From assembly GCA_045578725.1 (NCBI GenBank), contig JAZNKS010000041.1, positions 22,792-86,791 of the forward strand: a stretch of 64,000 nt of DNA. Reading direction: 5' to 3'. Below, one piece after another: positions 1 through 7,799 of the stretch. The notes below the pieces were generated by a model, which ran no database searches, had not been told where the DNA came from, and saw nothing but the letters and a program-made list of their open reading frames with translations. Position 1 is the stretch's first letter. Every line of letters begins with the position of its first letter. The translations under genes and the position numbers were made by a program. The stretch is from Flemingiibacterium sp045578725 (lineage in GTDB: Bacteria; Bacillota; Clostridia; Oscillospirales; CAG-272).

Positions 1-226
1 AGAAACCGCGGATCAGCGGAATGTGTCCGTCCGGATCCAGACAGCTCATGAACGGGCCGACAAGACCGGCGGTAGCGGTGCCGCCGAGGTACGGGCCGGC
101 CTCGATGAGAAGGGTATCGGCGCCGCTCCGTGCGGCCGAAACGGCGGCCGCAATCCCGGCCACACCTCCTCCGGCGATCACAACGTCGGCCTTCAGCGAT
201 TTTTGAATTTCAAACGGTATCTGCAT
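1..226 (-). CDS. FAD-dependent oxidoreductase, N-terminal part (cut by window edge)
   Basis: The first 75 codons of a minus-strand gene run off the left edge. The ATG at 226 is preceded by an AAAGGA-like ribosome site. Residues about 13-35 form a classic Rossmann dinucleotide fold: a hydrophobic strand, GGGVAGIAAA, then an acidic residue (LLIEAG) ending the second strand. The GG-T-TAGLVGP segment that follows is typical of the 'FAD-dependent oxidoreductase' (FAD_oxidored) family common beside sugar-utilisation genes. Substrate and full length cannot be judged. It is divergent from the AraC-type regulator at 341, which may control it. Confidence 0.75.
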   Translation of the reverse strand, partial: MQIPFEIQKSLKADVVIAGGGVAGIAAAVSAARSGADTLLIEAGPYLGGTATAGLVGPFMSCLDPDGHIPLIRGF

Positions 227-272
227 GAAAACAGGAAATCCTTTCGATGCGTGTTTTTCTTAATTATACAAC

Positions 273-302
273 TTGATCTTTACAAATGCAATCGGATATG
301 AT
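273..302 (+). promoter_or_regulatory. Probable sigma-A promoter of the AraC-type gene
   Basis: TTGATC at 273-278 and TATGAT at 297-302 are separated by 18 bp. GGAGG at 332-336 lies 4 bp before the ATG at 341. The region between the two divergent genes is AT-rich. Confidence 0.55.
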
Positions 303-340
303 AAAATATTATTTATAAAATCGAGCAACACGGAGGTCTT

Positions 341-1117
341 ATGGAAGCACCGTTTATTCTGATTGAAGGCAAGGTGACCCGCCGGGAAAAATTCGATATT
401 TCCGACGGCGTTCACCCGACCTGCGCTCTTTTATACATCAAGGAAGGCTCCTTTTCGCTGAATCTCGGTGGCCGGCCCCAGACGGTTTCGGCCGGGGATA
501 CCGTTCTGTTCAATGACAGCGAAAGCTTCAGCCGCCGGGTGATGGATCCGATTGTCTTTGTATACATCAAATTCCGGATCAACGAAAAATGTCCCTTCGC
601 CCTGCCGCTTCCCACCGGCAAGGTGGAGTTTGCCGACAAGGCCCGTTTTTTATCCTCGATCAGCCAATATGAGGCGATTCTTGACTGCACCGACCGGCCG
701 ATGGTCTATTACAAGCGGCATTTGTTGGAGGACATCCTCTTTCAGCTCTATCTTGCCGCCCGTCCCACGGCGGAGCGGGAGGGCGTGATGTCACAGGATG
801 AGCGGATCCGGGCGGCGGTGGATTATATTCACCGTAATCTGTCCGGGCCGATCCGGATTGATTCCATCTGTCGGGCGGTTGGAACCAATCCCTCCACGCT
901 GAACTGGCATTTCCGGCGGGAGTTCGGACGCCCGGTCGGCGACTTTGTTAACGCGGAGCGGATGCGGCTGGCCAAGCGGCTGCTGCTGGGCACAAATTTT
1001 ACGGTGGGCGAGATCGCATCAAGGTGCGGATTCGAGAATGTTTATTATTTTTCGACCGCCTTCCGGAATGCCTGCGGGATGCCGCCCACCGCATGGCGGA
1101 AGGAATACGGGATCTGA
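341..1117 (+). CDS. AraC/XylS-family transcriptional regulator
   Basis: A 258-residue protein. The N-terminal half (about 1-130) has the shape of a cupin-type ligand-binding domain: beta-rich, with the GG-x-x-x-x-VSAGDTVLFN turn typical of AraC sensor domains. Residues about 155-258 hold two helix-turn-helix motifs, the first around DSICRAVGTNPSTLNWHF and the second around IASRCGFENVYYFSTAF, ending in the usual GxxPxxWR signature (GMPPTAWRKE). The length fits the family. The ligand is unknown; proteins of this type usually sense sugars. It is divergent from the oxidoreductase at 1-226, a common regulator/target arrangement, and is followed by its own downstream promoter rather than being part of the pilus-like operon. 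Confidence 0.88.
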   Translation: MEAPFILIEGKVTRREKFDISDGVHPTCALLYIKEGSFSLNLGGRPQTVSAGDTVLFNDSESFSRRVMDPIVFVYIKFRINEKCPFALPLPTGKVEFADKARFLSSISQYEAILDCTDRPMVYYKRHLLEDILFQLYLAARPTAEREGVMSQDERIRAAVDYIHRNLSGPIRIDSICRAVGTNPSTLNWHFRREFGRPVGDFVNAERMRLAKRLLLGTNFTVGEIASRCGFENVYYFSTAFRNACGMPPTAWRKEYGI

Positions 1118-1137
1118 AGAACTTTTGCTGGCCTGTG

Positions 1138-1166
1138 TTGACATTCCACGGCAAGTGTGCTATAAT
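1138..1166 (+). promoter_or_regulatory. Consensus sigma-A promoter for the transglutaminase/pilus-like operon
   Basis: A perfect TTGACA at 1138-1143 and perfect TATAAT at 1161-1166 are separated by 17 bp. The start codon at 1218 follows a purine-rich stretch. This should be a strong constitutive promoter. Confidence 0.85.
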
Positions 1167-1217
1167 GGACATATGTGAAAACAAGCCGGAAAAATGCCGG
1201 TTTTTAAGGAATAAACG

Positions 1218-2702
1218 ATGAAAAAACAGACTCTTCCCGCCCTGCTTGTCGGGGCGGCCGCCCTGCTTCTGATCGGCATTGCCGTCGGTCAGCTGATCGC
1301 GCGCCATCGCGAGGCCGAAGCTCCGGATACCGCACCGCCGCTCACGGGGCCCATCACAACCGATGCGGACACAACCGATGCGGACACAACCGATACGGAT
1401 ACAACCGATACGGATACAACCGATACGGACACAACCGATGCGGACACAACCGAATCGGATACAACCGATGCGGACACAACCGAATCGGATACAACCGATG
1501 CGGACACAACCGATGCGGACACAACCGATGCGGATACAACCGACACGGATACAAGCGAATCGGACACAACCGAGGCGGATACAACCGATGCGGATACAAC
1601 CGATGCGGATACAACCCAATCGGATACAACCGAAGCGGACACAACCGCTGCGGATACAACCGATGCGGATACAACCGATGCGGTCACAGATCCACCGCAT
1701 TCGCACGCGCCGGATGGCAAGATCCGCTGGGATGACAATACGCATTGGTATGTCTGCACCTGCGGCCTGTCCCTTCGTGAGGGCGGTCACTACGATACCA
1801 ACAAAAACGGAAAATGCGATGTCTGCGGCTGTCCCGTCGCCGTTGAAACCGAGCCGGATGTCAGCGGTCCCGCCCTGGAAGGCGAGAAGCTGGAGGAGCT
1901 GCTTGAGCCGGCGAAGATCATCCTTCTGCGGCCCGAAGCCTCCGGTATCCGCGTGCACGAAACGGCGGATGCGCGGCTGGATTACTCCCACAGTGAGGAC
2001 GGCTATGTGATGGTGCGCACGCCTGCATCCGGCACCGAGCGGATGAAAGTGAAAATCCAAGGCCCCGCCACCGAATACACCTACAATCTGAAGCCCGGCG
2101 AGTGGACGGTCTTCCCGCTCTCCGACGGAAGCGGAAGCTATCGGCTGACCGTCTTCCGCAATGTGTCCGGCAATCGCTATGCGGCGGTGCTGGCGCACGC
2201 CTTTGAGGCCTCTCTGCGGGATGAATTCGCTCCGTTTTTGCGGCCGAATCAATATGTGAACTACGAAAATGCCCACAACACCATGAATAAGGCCGCTTCG
2301 CTGACGGCCGGGATCTCCGATACCCTCAAAAAGGTCGAGGCAATCTACAATTTCGTCACCGGGACGATCACCTACGATTACGCCAAGGCGGCGACGGTTG
2401 CAAGCGGATACCTGCCGGATCTCGATCGGGTGCTGGCCGAAAAGAAGGGCATCTGCTTTGATTATGCCGCGCTGATGGCCGGAATGCTCCGCTCGCAGGG
2501 AATCGCCTGCAAGCTGGTGGTCGGCTATGCCGATTCGCAGTATCACGCATGGATCAGCGTCTGGACCCCCGATCAGGGCTGGATTGACGGTGCGATCTTC
2601 TTCGACGGCGTGAAATGGCAGCGCATGGATCCCACCTTTGCCTCATCGGGGCAGGGCACGGGCATGGACGGCGTTGTTTATACGTCCAAATATATCTACT
2701 GA
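1218..2702 (+). CDS. Membrane-anchored transglutaminase-like protein with Thr/Asp repeat linker
   Basis: 494 residues. An N-terminal hydrophobic segment (about 7-27) would act as a signal anchor. Residues 47-156 are a low-complexity array of 22 five-residue units (TTDAD and variants), likely a wall-spanning linker. Residues about 180-207 carry a Cys-rich C-x-C...C-x2-C-x-C cluster that may bind metal or form disulphides. The C-terminal third is a transglutaminase-like (TGc) domain with a visible Cys-His-Asp triad: C413 in KGICFDY, H443 in YHAWISVW and D471 in RMDPTF. Bacterial TGc domains act mostly as peptidases or cross-linkers; the substrate is unknown. It leads a close-packed cluster with PilC- and PilT-like proteins, which suggests a surface role. 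Confidence 0.82.
   Translation: MKKQTLPALLVGAAALLLIGIAVGQLIARHREAEAPDTAPPLTGPITTDADTTDADTTDTDTTDTDTTDTDTTDADTTESDTTDADTTESDTTDADTTDADTTDADTTDTDTSESDTTEADTTDADTTDADTTQSDTTEADTTAADTTDADTTDAVTDPPHSHAPDGKIRWDDNTHWYVCTCGLSLREGGHYDTNKNGKCDVCGCPVAVETEPDVSGPALEGEKLEELLEPAKIILLRPEASGIRVHETADARLDYSHSEDGYVMVRTPASGTERMKVKIQGPATEYTYNLKPGEWTVFPLSDGSGSYRLTVFRNVSGNRYAAVLAHAFEASLRDEFAPFLRPNQYVNYENAHNTMNKAASLTAGISDTLKKVEAIYNFVTGTITYDYAKAATVASGYLPDLDRVLAEKKGICFDYAALMAGMLRSQGIACKLVVGYADSQYHAWISVWTPDQGWIDGAIFFDGVKWQRMDPTFASSGQGTGMDGVVYTSKYIY
1356..1685 (+). repeat. 22 tandem 15-bp units encoding TTDAD-type pentapeptides
   Basis: In-frame 15-bp units (ACAACCGATGCGGAC and variants) run without interruption for 330 bp and encode TTDAD, TTDTD, TTESD, TTEAD and similar. 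Units differ by single bases, mostly in the Asp/Glu and Ala/Thr/Ser codons, so the array is degenerate rather than newly expanded. The unit length is a multiple of three, so slippage would change linker length without breaking the frame. Confidence 0.95.
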
Positions 2703-2714
2703 CCGAGGTGCCCA

Positions 2715-3746
2715 ATGAAGGAAGTACAACTGACACATTCCCATCTTGCCTCGCTGTACGGCCGTCTGGCGCTTTACTGCGGCTCCGGCATTCCGATGGC
2801 GGAGGCTCTGCGGCTTCTTGACGGGGACGAGGCTGCGCTGTATGCCTCGATGGCCGATACGCTGGAGAGCGGATGCCCGCTTGCCGATGCGATGAAAGAG
2901 GCCGGATGCTTTACGGCTTCGGATATCGGCATGATGATGGCCGGTGAGAGAGCCGGCAATCCCGCAAAAACGCTGGCTTCTCTGGCTGCCTATCACGAGC
3001 GCCGGAAAGAGACGCGGCGGATGCTGACCCACACGATGATCTATCCTCTGGTGCTGGGATTTGTCATGCTGGCGGTGCTGGTGATTCTGATCACGAAGGT
3101 GCTTCCGGTATTTGATGAAGTTTACCGCTCGCTGGGAAGCGGGCTGGACGGGGCGGCAGGAGCCCTTCTGCATTTTGGAAAAGCCCTTGGCGCGGCTCTG
3201 CCGTATATCGAAATTCTGCTGGCGGTTCTGGTGCTTGCCATCCTGGTTGTATGGATGATTCCCGGCGCGAAGGCATCCATGGCGCGATTTGTGCGGCGGA
3301 GAATCGGCGATCGCGGCATTGCCCGCCGGATGAATTCCGCCGCGATGGCACAGGCGCTGGCCGCCGCCGTATCCGGTTCGCTGACCCCGCAGGAGGGGCT
3401 TGTCCTTGCCAAAGAGCGGGTCGCGGATTGCCCGGCGGCCGCTCACCGGTGCGATGCGGGCCTGCGTGTGCTGGAGGAAGGCGGAAGTCTTGCCGATGCG
3501 CTGGGAGAGGCCGGCATTTTCACGGCGGCCGATCTTCGCCTCCTCGGCGTCGGTGAGCGGACGGGACAGGCCGATGCGGTGCTGGAGAAACTGGCATCCC
3601 GTGTGACGGAGGAGGCGCAGGCGGCGCTGGAGGCAAGGCTTATGATGGTGGAACCGGCAATGGTCCTTATCACCTCCGTGCTGGTCGGTATTCTGCTGCT
3701 CGGCGTTATGCTCCCGCTGCTGGGCGTCATGAAAGCGATCGGGTGA
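2715..3746 (+). CDS. pilC: Type IV pilus / type II secretion inner-membrane platform protein (PilC/GspF family)
   Basis: 343 residues made of two repeated GspF-type halves. Each half has the helical signature with ERxGxxxxxL (GERAGNPAKTLASLA near residue 75 and GERTGQADAVLEKLA near 285) followed by transmembrane segments. Predicted membrane helices lie at about 110-135, 165-190 and 310-335, as in PilC. The family forms the inner-membrane platform on which pilin subunits are assembled or retracted by the cytoplasmic ATPase. It starts 12 bp after the transglutaminase-like gene and 4 bp before the next gene, so it is clearly one operon. The protein is slightly shorter than typical PilC (about 400 residues), mainly at the N-terminus. 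Confidence 0.9.
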   Translation: MKEVQLTHSHLASLYGRLALYCGSGIPMAEALRLLDGDEAALYASMADTLESGCPLADAMKEAGCFTASDIGMMMAGERAGNPAKTLASLAAYHERRKETRRMLTHTMIYPLVLGFVMLAVLVILITKVLPVFDEVYRSLGSGLDGAAGALLHFGKALGAALPYIEILLAVLVLAILVVWMIPGAKASMARFVRRRIGDRGIARRMNSAAMAQALAAAVSGSLTPQEGLVLAKERVADCPAAAHRCDAGLRVLEEGGSLADALGEAGIFTAADLRLLGVGERTGQADAVLEKLASRVTEEAQAALEARLMMVEPAMVLITSVLVGILLLGVMLPLLGVMKAIG

Positions 3747-3750
3747 ATCG

Positions 3751-4065
3751 ATGCATACACAAAAAATTCACCGGTTCGGATGGCTTGCCGCTCTGCTGAT
3801 CCCGGTGCTGATTCTCGCCTTTTTTACCCTTGCGATCCGGGAGGCGGATGACGGTCGGCGCGAGAGCGAAAAGGAGCGGCTTGAGGAGGCATTTCGGCGG
3901 GCGGCGATTGACTGCTATGCGCTGGAGGGCGCCTATCCGCGCGATGCCGAAGCGCTGATTGCAAGGCGCGGTCTGATCTGGGATCGGGAGGCCTTTGATG
4001 TAAAATATGAATATGTCGGCTCGAATCTGATGCCCGATATTACGGTACTGGTGCGCGGAAAATGA
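3751..4065 (+). CDS. Small pseudopilin-like single-pass membrane protein
   Basis: 104 residues with one hydrophobic segment at about 9-30. The following amphipathic region and the CYALEGAYPRDAEAL segment resemble the part of GspG-like pseudopilins that reads 'YxLDNGxYP' after the N-terminal helix. No canonical prepilin-peptidase site (G-F-T-L-x-E) is present, so processing as a pilin is uncertain. It sits 4 bp after the PilC-like gene and overlaps the next gene by 4 bp. The role is inferred from context: a minor subunit of a pilus-like or secretion filament. Confidence 0.6.
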   Translation: MHTQKIHRFGWLAALLIPVLILAFFTLAIREADDGRRESEKERLEEAFRRAAIDCYALEGAYPRDAEALIARRGLIWDREAFDVKYEYVGSNLMPDITVLVRGK

Positions 4066-4562
4066 AGAAACATCTGGATATCAGCATCGCCGCGCCGCTG
4101 GTGCTCTTTGCGGTATTTGTCATTCTTGCATCCGCCGTGCTTCTTGCGGGCGCGGGGCTGTATAAAGGAAATGTGGAGGCCGATCGGACGGCCTGGGAGG
4201 AGCGTACGGCCGCCGATTATATTGCCATGCGCGTGCGCCAGAGCGATGCGGCCGGCAGGTGCTTTGTCGGTGATTTCGATGAGAAAGCGCCGCGCGGCTC
4301 CGGCGATACCTTCTTTTATCTGGAGGAATACGAGGGCGTGCTCTATTCAACACGGATTTATGCCCACGGCGGCTGGCTGTATGAGCTGTTTGCGCCCCAT
4401 GAAGCGGAATTTTCAAGGGAAGACGGACAGCGGCTGACCCCGCTTGACACGCTTTCCTTCACCCTGGAGAGCGGTCGGCTGACGGCCGTCTTCACTCATA
4501 CGGGCGGGCATGAGGATATGCGGATTCTGACCCTCCGCAGTTTTTCGGAGGTGCTCCCATGA
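4062..4562 (+). CDS. Pilus-cluster membrane protein resembling DUF4860
   Basis: 166 residues: a short basic N-terminus, one transmembrane segment (about 10-32) and an extracytoplasmic domain. The layout after the helix (ADYIAMRVRQSD, a central L-x-EYEGVLYSTRIY strand pair, GGWLYELF) matches what I recall of the DUF4860 family found beside PilT/PilC in Clostridia. That family assignment is from memory and not verified. No function is established. It overlaps both neighbours by 4 bp, so translation is coupled. A minor pilin or filament accessory role is inferred. Confidence 0.6.
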   Translation: MKKHLDISIAAPLVLFAVFVILASAVLLAGAGLYKGNVEADRTAWEERTAADYIAMRVRQSDAAGRCFVGDFDEKAPRGSGDTFFYLEEYEGVLYSTRIYAHGGWLYELFAPHEAEFSREDGQRLTPLDTLSFTLESGRLTAVFTHTGGHEDMRILTLRSFSEVLP

Positions 4563-4963
4563 AGAACCGTTCGTTTTTGCTGATACTTGAGCAGCTCTGC
4601 ATGATTCTGCTCTTTTCGCTGGCGGCTGTTCTTGCCCTGCGCGGCTTTGCAGAGGCAAAAGAGATCGGCCGCGAGGCCCGGTCGCTGGAATGGGCGGCTG
4701 CAGCCGCCGAAAACATGGCGGAAACCCTGAAGGATGTCCGGGGCGATTTTGCGGCGGCCGCCGGTGTGATCGGCGGTGAGCTGAACGGGGAGGGGCTTCT
4801 GGTGCGATCCAATCCCCACGGGATGGAAATCGCCGTGACAGCATCCCCGACGGATTCCGGCCATGCCCTTCTGGGCGCGGCCCGGATAACGGCTGCCTGC
4901 GGGGAAGACGTGCTGCTTGAAATCACGGTCAGCTGGCAGAGGAGGGTTGAGAATGAAGGATAA
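4559..4963 (+). CDS. Small pilin-like membrane protein, unknown function
   Basis: 134 residues. The N-terminus (SFLLILEQLCMILLFSLAAV) is a hydrophobic helix with a glutamate six residues after the serine. This is reminiscent of, but offset from, the Glu5 of type IV prepilins. A long helix (EAKEIGREARSLEWAAAAAENMAETLK) and a small beta-rich tail follow, as in minor pilins of the PilV/GspI type. The start overlaps the previous gene by 4 bp. Not identified by name; a filament-associated role is inferred from the operon. Confidence 0.55.
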   Translation: MKNRSFLLILEQLCMILLFSLAAVLALRGFAEAKEIGREARSLEWAAAAAENMAETLKDVRGDFAAAAGVIGGELNGEGLLVRSNPHGMEIAVTASPTDSGHALLGAARITAACGEDVLLEITVSWQRRVENEG

Positions 4964-5312
4964 ATCCGCACCCGTTATGCTTCCGATCGGAGCAGCCTCG
5001 CTGCTTGTGATCTTTGTATCGCTTCTTCTCGGCGTCTTTTCGCTGACGGTGCTCGGGGCGGCCGCTCAGGATAAGCGGGCGGCAGAGGCTTCGGCCGGAG
5101 CCGCGGCGGCCTACTATACAGCCGACTCGGAGGCAGAGCGGATCCTTGCCGAAATCCGGTCGGGGGAGCTTCCCGCCGGCGTGAAGAAGCAGGGGGACCG
5201 GTATTTCTATACCTGCCCGATTACCGATTCCCTCACCCTGGAGGCCGAAATTGTTAAGGACGGGGAAGGCTGGCACATTGTAAGATGCCAGGCTGTGTCC
5301 GGGGCCGAATAA
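4953..5312 (+). CDS. Small single-pass membrane protein of the pilus-like operon
   Basis: 119 residues counted from the ATG at 4953, which has GGAGGG at 4941-4946. An upstream in-frame ATG at 4917 would add 12 residues but has no comparable ribosome site. One transmembrane helix (about 11-38) is followed by an Ala-rich helical part and a compact beta segment (RYFYTCPITDSLTLEAEIV). The gene overlaps its predecessor by 11 bp. The helix-plus-small-globule shape again resembles minor pilins, but no processing motif or family signature is visible. Confidence 0.55.
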   Translation: MKDKSAPVMLPIGAASLLVIFVSLLLGVFSLTVLGAAAQDKRAAEASAGAAAAYYTADSEAERILAEIRSGELPAGVKKQGDRYFYTCPITDSLTLEAEIVKDGEGWHIVRCQAVSGAE

Positions 5313-5347
5313 GCCAGGCAGGCCGGATAAATTACGAAAAAGGAGTG

Positions 5348-5364
5348 TCATTGCCCTGCAATGA
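5348..5364 (+). promoter_or_regulatory. Small hairpin between SD-like AAGGAG and the pilT start
   Basis: TCATTGC (5348-5354) and GCAATGA (5358-5364) form a 7-bp stem with a CCT loop. It lies downstream of a good AAGGAG (5339-5344) that is too far from the ATG at 5379 in linear distance. Folding would bring them closer. Possibly a translation-modulating element. Confidence 0.35.
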
Positions 5365-5378
5365 CCGGGTGAAACATC

Positions 5379-6440
5379 ATGATGCATTTGCTGGATATTC
5401 TGGAAAAAGCGGTGCTGGAGCAGGCATCGGACATCTTTCTTGTCGCCGGCGGGCCGATCAGCCTGAAGCTGGAGGGGCATATCAGCCGCCTGGAGGATGA
5501 CCGCCTTCTGCCGCCGGATACCGAAACGCTGATTCGCGAGATCTATAAGGCGGCGAACCGGCCGATCGAGAGCTATCTTGACACGGGCGACGACGATTTT
5601 GCTTTTGCGGTGCCGGGACTCGCCCGCTTCCGTGTGAATGCCTACCGCCAGCGCGGCTCAATGGCCGCCGTTGTCCGCGTGGTATCCTTCGATATCCCCG
5701 ATTGGGAGGCGATCCACATTTCAGGCGAGGTGATGAAGCTGGCTTCGGTGACAAGCGGTCTGATTCTCTTTACCGGTACGGCCGGAAGCGGAAAATCGAC
5801 CACCCAGGCCTGCATCATCGACCGGATCAACAGGACCCGGGACTGCCATATTGTCACGCTGGAGGACCCGATCGAATACCTCCACCGCAATCAGATGAGC
5901 ATCGTCAGCCAGCGCGAAATTGCTGTTGATACCGCCGACTGCCTGTCCGCGCTCCGCGCCTGTCTGCGGCAGGCTCCGGATGTCATTCTGCTCGGTGAGA
6001 TGCGGGATCCCCAGACCATCCGCACGGCGATCACGGCCGCCGAAACCGGCCATACGGTCATTGCCACGATGCATACCAAGGGCGCCGTCCACGCCATCGA
6101 CCGCGTGATCGACAATTTTTCCGGATCCGATAAGGAGCAGTTCCGCTTCCAGCTGGCCACCGTGCTGAAGACGGTGGTATCCCAGCAGATGCTCCCCGCA
6201 AAGGACGGCACAAGCATACCCGCCTTTGAGATCATGCACATCAATTCCGCCATCCGCAGTATGATCCGCGACAACCGGAACCATCAGATCGAAAATGCGA
6301 TTCTGACCGGCCGCGCCGAGGGCATGATCGCCATGGATGCGGCGATTCTGGCTCTGTGCCGGGAAGGCCGGATTACGGCTGAAACGGCGATTGCCTACGC
6401 CGATCATCCCGAGCAGATGGCAAAGCAGCTCGGATGCTGA
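5379..6440 (+). CDS. pilT: Type IV pilus retraction-type ATPase (PilT family)
   Basis: 353 residues with full PilT architecture. An N-terminal PAS-like domain opens with the 'ASDIFLVAG...' signature. The core has Walker A GTAGSGKST (about 133-141), an Asp box/Walker B ILLGEMRD with Glu at about 207, and a His box TMHT. The C-terminus has the PilT-type segment 'AFEIMHINSAIRSMIRDN', corresponding to the AIRNLIRE motif of PilT. Members hydrolyse ATP as hexamers at the platform protein to retract (PilT) or extend (PilB) pili. This one is closer to PilT, and no PilB/GspE is present in the operon. ATG codons at 5379 and 5382 are both possible starts. A strong terminator follows. Confidence 0.92.
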   Translation: MMHLLDILEKAVLEQASDIFLVAGGPISLKLEGHISRLEDDRLLPPDTETLIREIYKAANRPIESYLDTGDDDFAFAVPGLARFRVNAYRQRGSMAAVVRVVSFDIPDWEAIHISGEVMKLASVTSGLILFTGTAGSGKSTTQACIIDRINRTRDCHIVTLEDPIEYLHRNQMSIVSQREIAVDTADCLSALRACLRQAPDVILLGEMRDPQTIRTAITAAETGHTVIATMHTKGAVHAIDRVIDNFSGSDKEQFRFQLATVLKTVVSQQMLPAKDGTSIPAFEIMHINSAIRSMIRDNRNHQIENAILTGRAEGMIAMDAAILALCREGRITAETAIAYADHPEQMAKQLGC

Positions 6441-6448
6441 TACCTTTC

Positions 6449-6482
6449 ATCCCGCAGACAAAAGCTGCGGGATGTTTTTTTT
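6449..6482 (+). terminator. Rho-independent terminator after pilT
   Basis: ATCCCGCAG (6449-6457) pairs with CTGCGGGAT (6465-6473), followed by G and a run of eight T. It ends the transglutaminase/pilus-like operon. Confidence 0.9.
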
Positions 6483-6502
6483 GAAAAATATCGAAAAAAG
6501 TC

Positions 6503-6531
6503 TTGTACAATTACCGAACTTGTGATATAAT
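6503..6531 (+). promoter_or_regulatory. Sigma-A promoter of the SARP-NRPS operon
   Basis: TTGTAC at 6503-6508 and a perfect TATAAT at 6526-6531 are separated by 17 bp, about 60 bp before the start codon at 6594. No TGTGAC direct repeat of the downstream type is present here. Confidence 0.8.
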
Positions 6532-6593
6532 AATATTATCTATAACTATGCGCTGACCCGGTTTGCGGGAATCTGCGGAAAGGCGGCAGAAAA

Positions 6594-7799
6594 ATGCCAG
6601 AAATTCAAGTCAATTTATTCGGTGAGCTTACCGTTCGTGCGGGGGAGAACTGTATCCGGGAAACGGACAGCCGCCAGCGCAAGGTATGGCTCCTGCTGGC
6701 CTATCTGCTGTTCCACCATGACCGGATTGTCAAGCCCGCCGAGCTGCTGGGGGTTATCTGGTCGGAGGAGGAGTGTGAGGCGGCATCGCCCGGCGCGATC
6801 AAGACGCTTCTGTACCGGCTCCGCCGTGAGCTTGAGCGGCTTTATAAGGGTGCCGGCAAGCAGCTGATTCTTCACATTGACGGCGGTTATTGCTGGAACG
6901 GCGATGTTGCCATGCACATGGATACCGAGGAATTCAGCCGCCGCTGTGAGGCCCTTGCGGACGGGGAGGATCCCGGTCTTGCCGCCGGGCTTCTGGGGCT
7001 GTACCGGGGCGAATTTCTTGCCTCCTTTTCATCTGAGTTCTGGGTCACGCCCCATGCGGTCTATTTTCACAATCTCTATATGGATCTGCTTCTTCGCACC
7101 CTTCCGGAGCTGGAGGCGGCCGGGCAGCATGAGGATATTCTGCAGCTCTGCCGGAAAGCAGCCGCTGTTGAGCCCTTCCATGAGGAGATCCATTGCCGTC
7201 TGATGGCGGCCTGCATCGCTCTGAAGAAATACAAGGAAGCGATGGAGGTCTATACCCGTCTGCGCGACCGGTTCCAGTCGGAATTGGGTATTGTCCCCTC
7301 CGATGAAACCCGTGCCTATTATGCGGAGGCGGCCCGCTGCGGCGCTCAATCGGCTCTGACAGCCGAGGTACTGCGCGAGAGCCTGAACGAGAAGGATTCC
7401 CGCTTGGGAGCGCTGATCTGCGATTTCGATTTCTTCCGCGTGCTCTATCAGTCGATGGCACGCTCGGTGATGCGAAGCGGCATTGCGGTCCATCTGGCTC
7501 TGGTCACGATGAAGGGGATCCGCGTTGCCGAATCGGATGAAAAGCGGTGGGAAAAGCTCCGCCTTGCGCTGGAGGATGCCATCCGCTGCTCCCTGCGCCG
7601 CGGCGATTCGGCCACGGCCTGCAGCAATTCGCAGTTCGTATTCATGCTTCCGCACGCCAATTACGAGAATACCGAAAAAGTCTGTGCCCGGATTGCCTCT
7701 GCCTATCACAAGAAGGTATCCCGGCTCGAGCTGGGCCTCAATTTTGAAGTCTTCCCGATCGAGCCCGACGATAAGGAGAATCTGCAATGGATAAGATAG
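6594..7799 (+). CDS. SARP/BTAD-type transcriptional regulator with degenerate cyclase-like C-terminus
   Basis: 401 residues. Residues about 1-100 are an OmpR-type winged helix as in SARP regulators (LFGELTVRAGENCI, RQRKVWLLLAYLLFHHDR, IKTLLYRLRRELE). Residues about 105-250 are the bacterial transcriptional activator (BTAD) helical repeat domain (FHEEIHCRLMAACIALKKYKEAMEVYTRLRDRF, ELGIVPSDETRAYY). The C-terminal ~130 residues resemble a nucleotide-cyclase/GGDEF fold (RRGDSATACSNSQFVFMLP, NTEKVCARI) but lack a GGDEF motif, so they are probably sensory. It is first in the NRPS operon, and its end overlaps the next gene by 13 bp. SARPs usually activate secondary-metabolite clusters through direct-repeat sites near the -10 box. 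Confidence 0.87.
   Translation: MPEIQVNLFGELTVRAGENCIRETDSRQRKVWLLLAYLLFHHDRIVKPAELLGVIWSEEECEAASPGAIKTLLYRLRRELERLYKGAGKQLILHIDGGYCWNGDVAMHMDTEEFSRRCEALADGEDPGLAAGLLGLYRGEFLASFSSEFWVTPHAVYFHNLYMDLLLRTLPELEAAGQHEDILQLCRKAAAVEPFHEEIHCRLMAACIALKKYKEAMEVYTRLRDRFQSELGIVPSDETRAYYAEAARCGAQSALTAEVLRESLNEKDSRLGALICDFDFFRVLYQSMARSVMRSGIAVHLALVTMKGIRVAESDEKRWEKLRLALEDAIRCSLRRGDSATACSNSQFVFMLPHANYENTEKVCARIASAYHKKVSRLELGLNFEVFPIEPDDKENLQWIR

Noticed and set aside
1356..1685. CRISPR-like regular repeat.
   Set aside because: Units are contiguous 15-mers with no unique spacers, in frame, and encode a low-complexity linker.
999..2546. A long minus-strand frame over the Thr/Asp repeat region (GCIRIGCVR repeats).
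   Set aside because: It is the antisense reading of the 15-bp array; no start signals or homology-like features.
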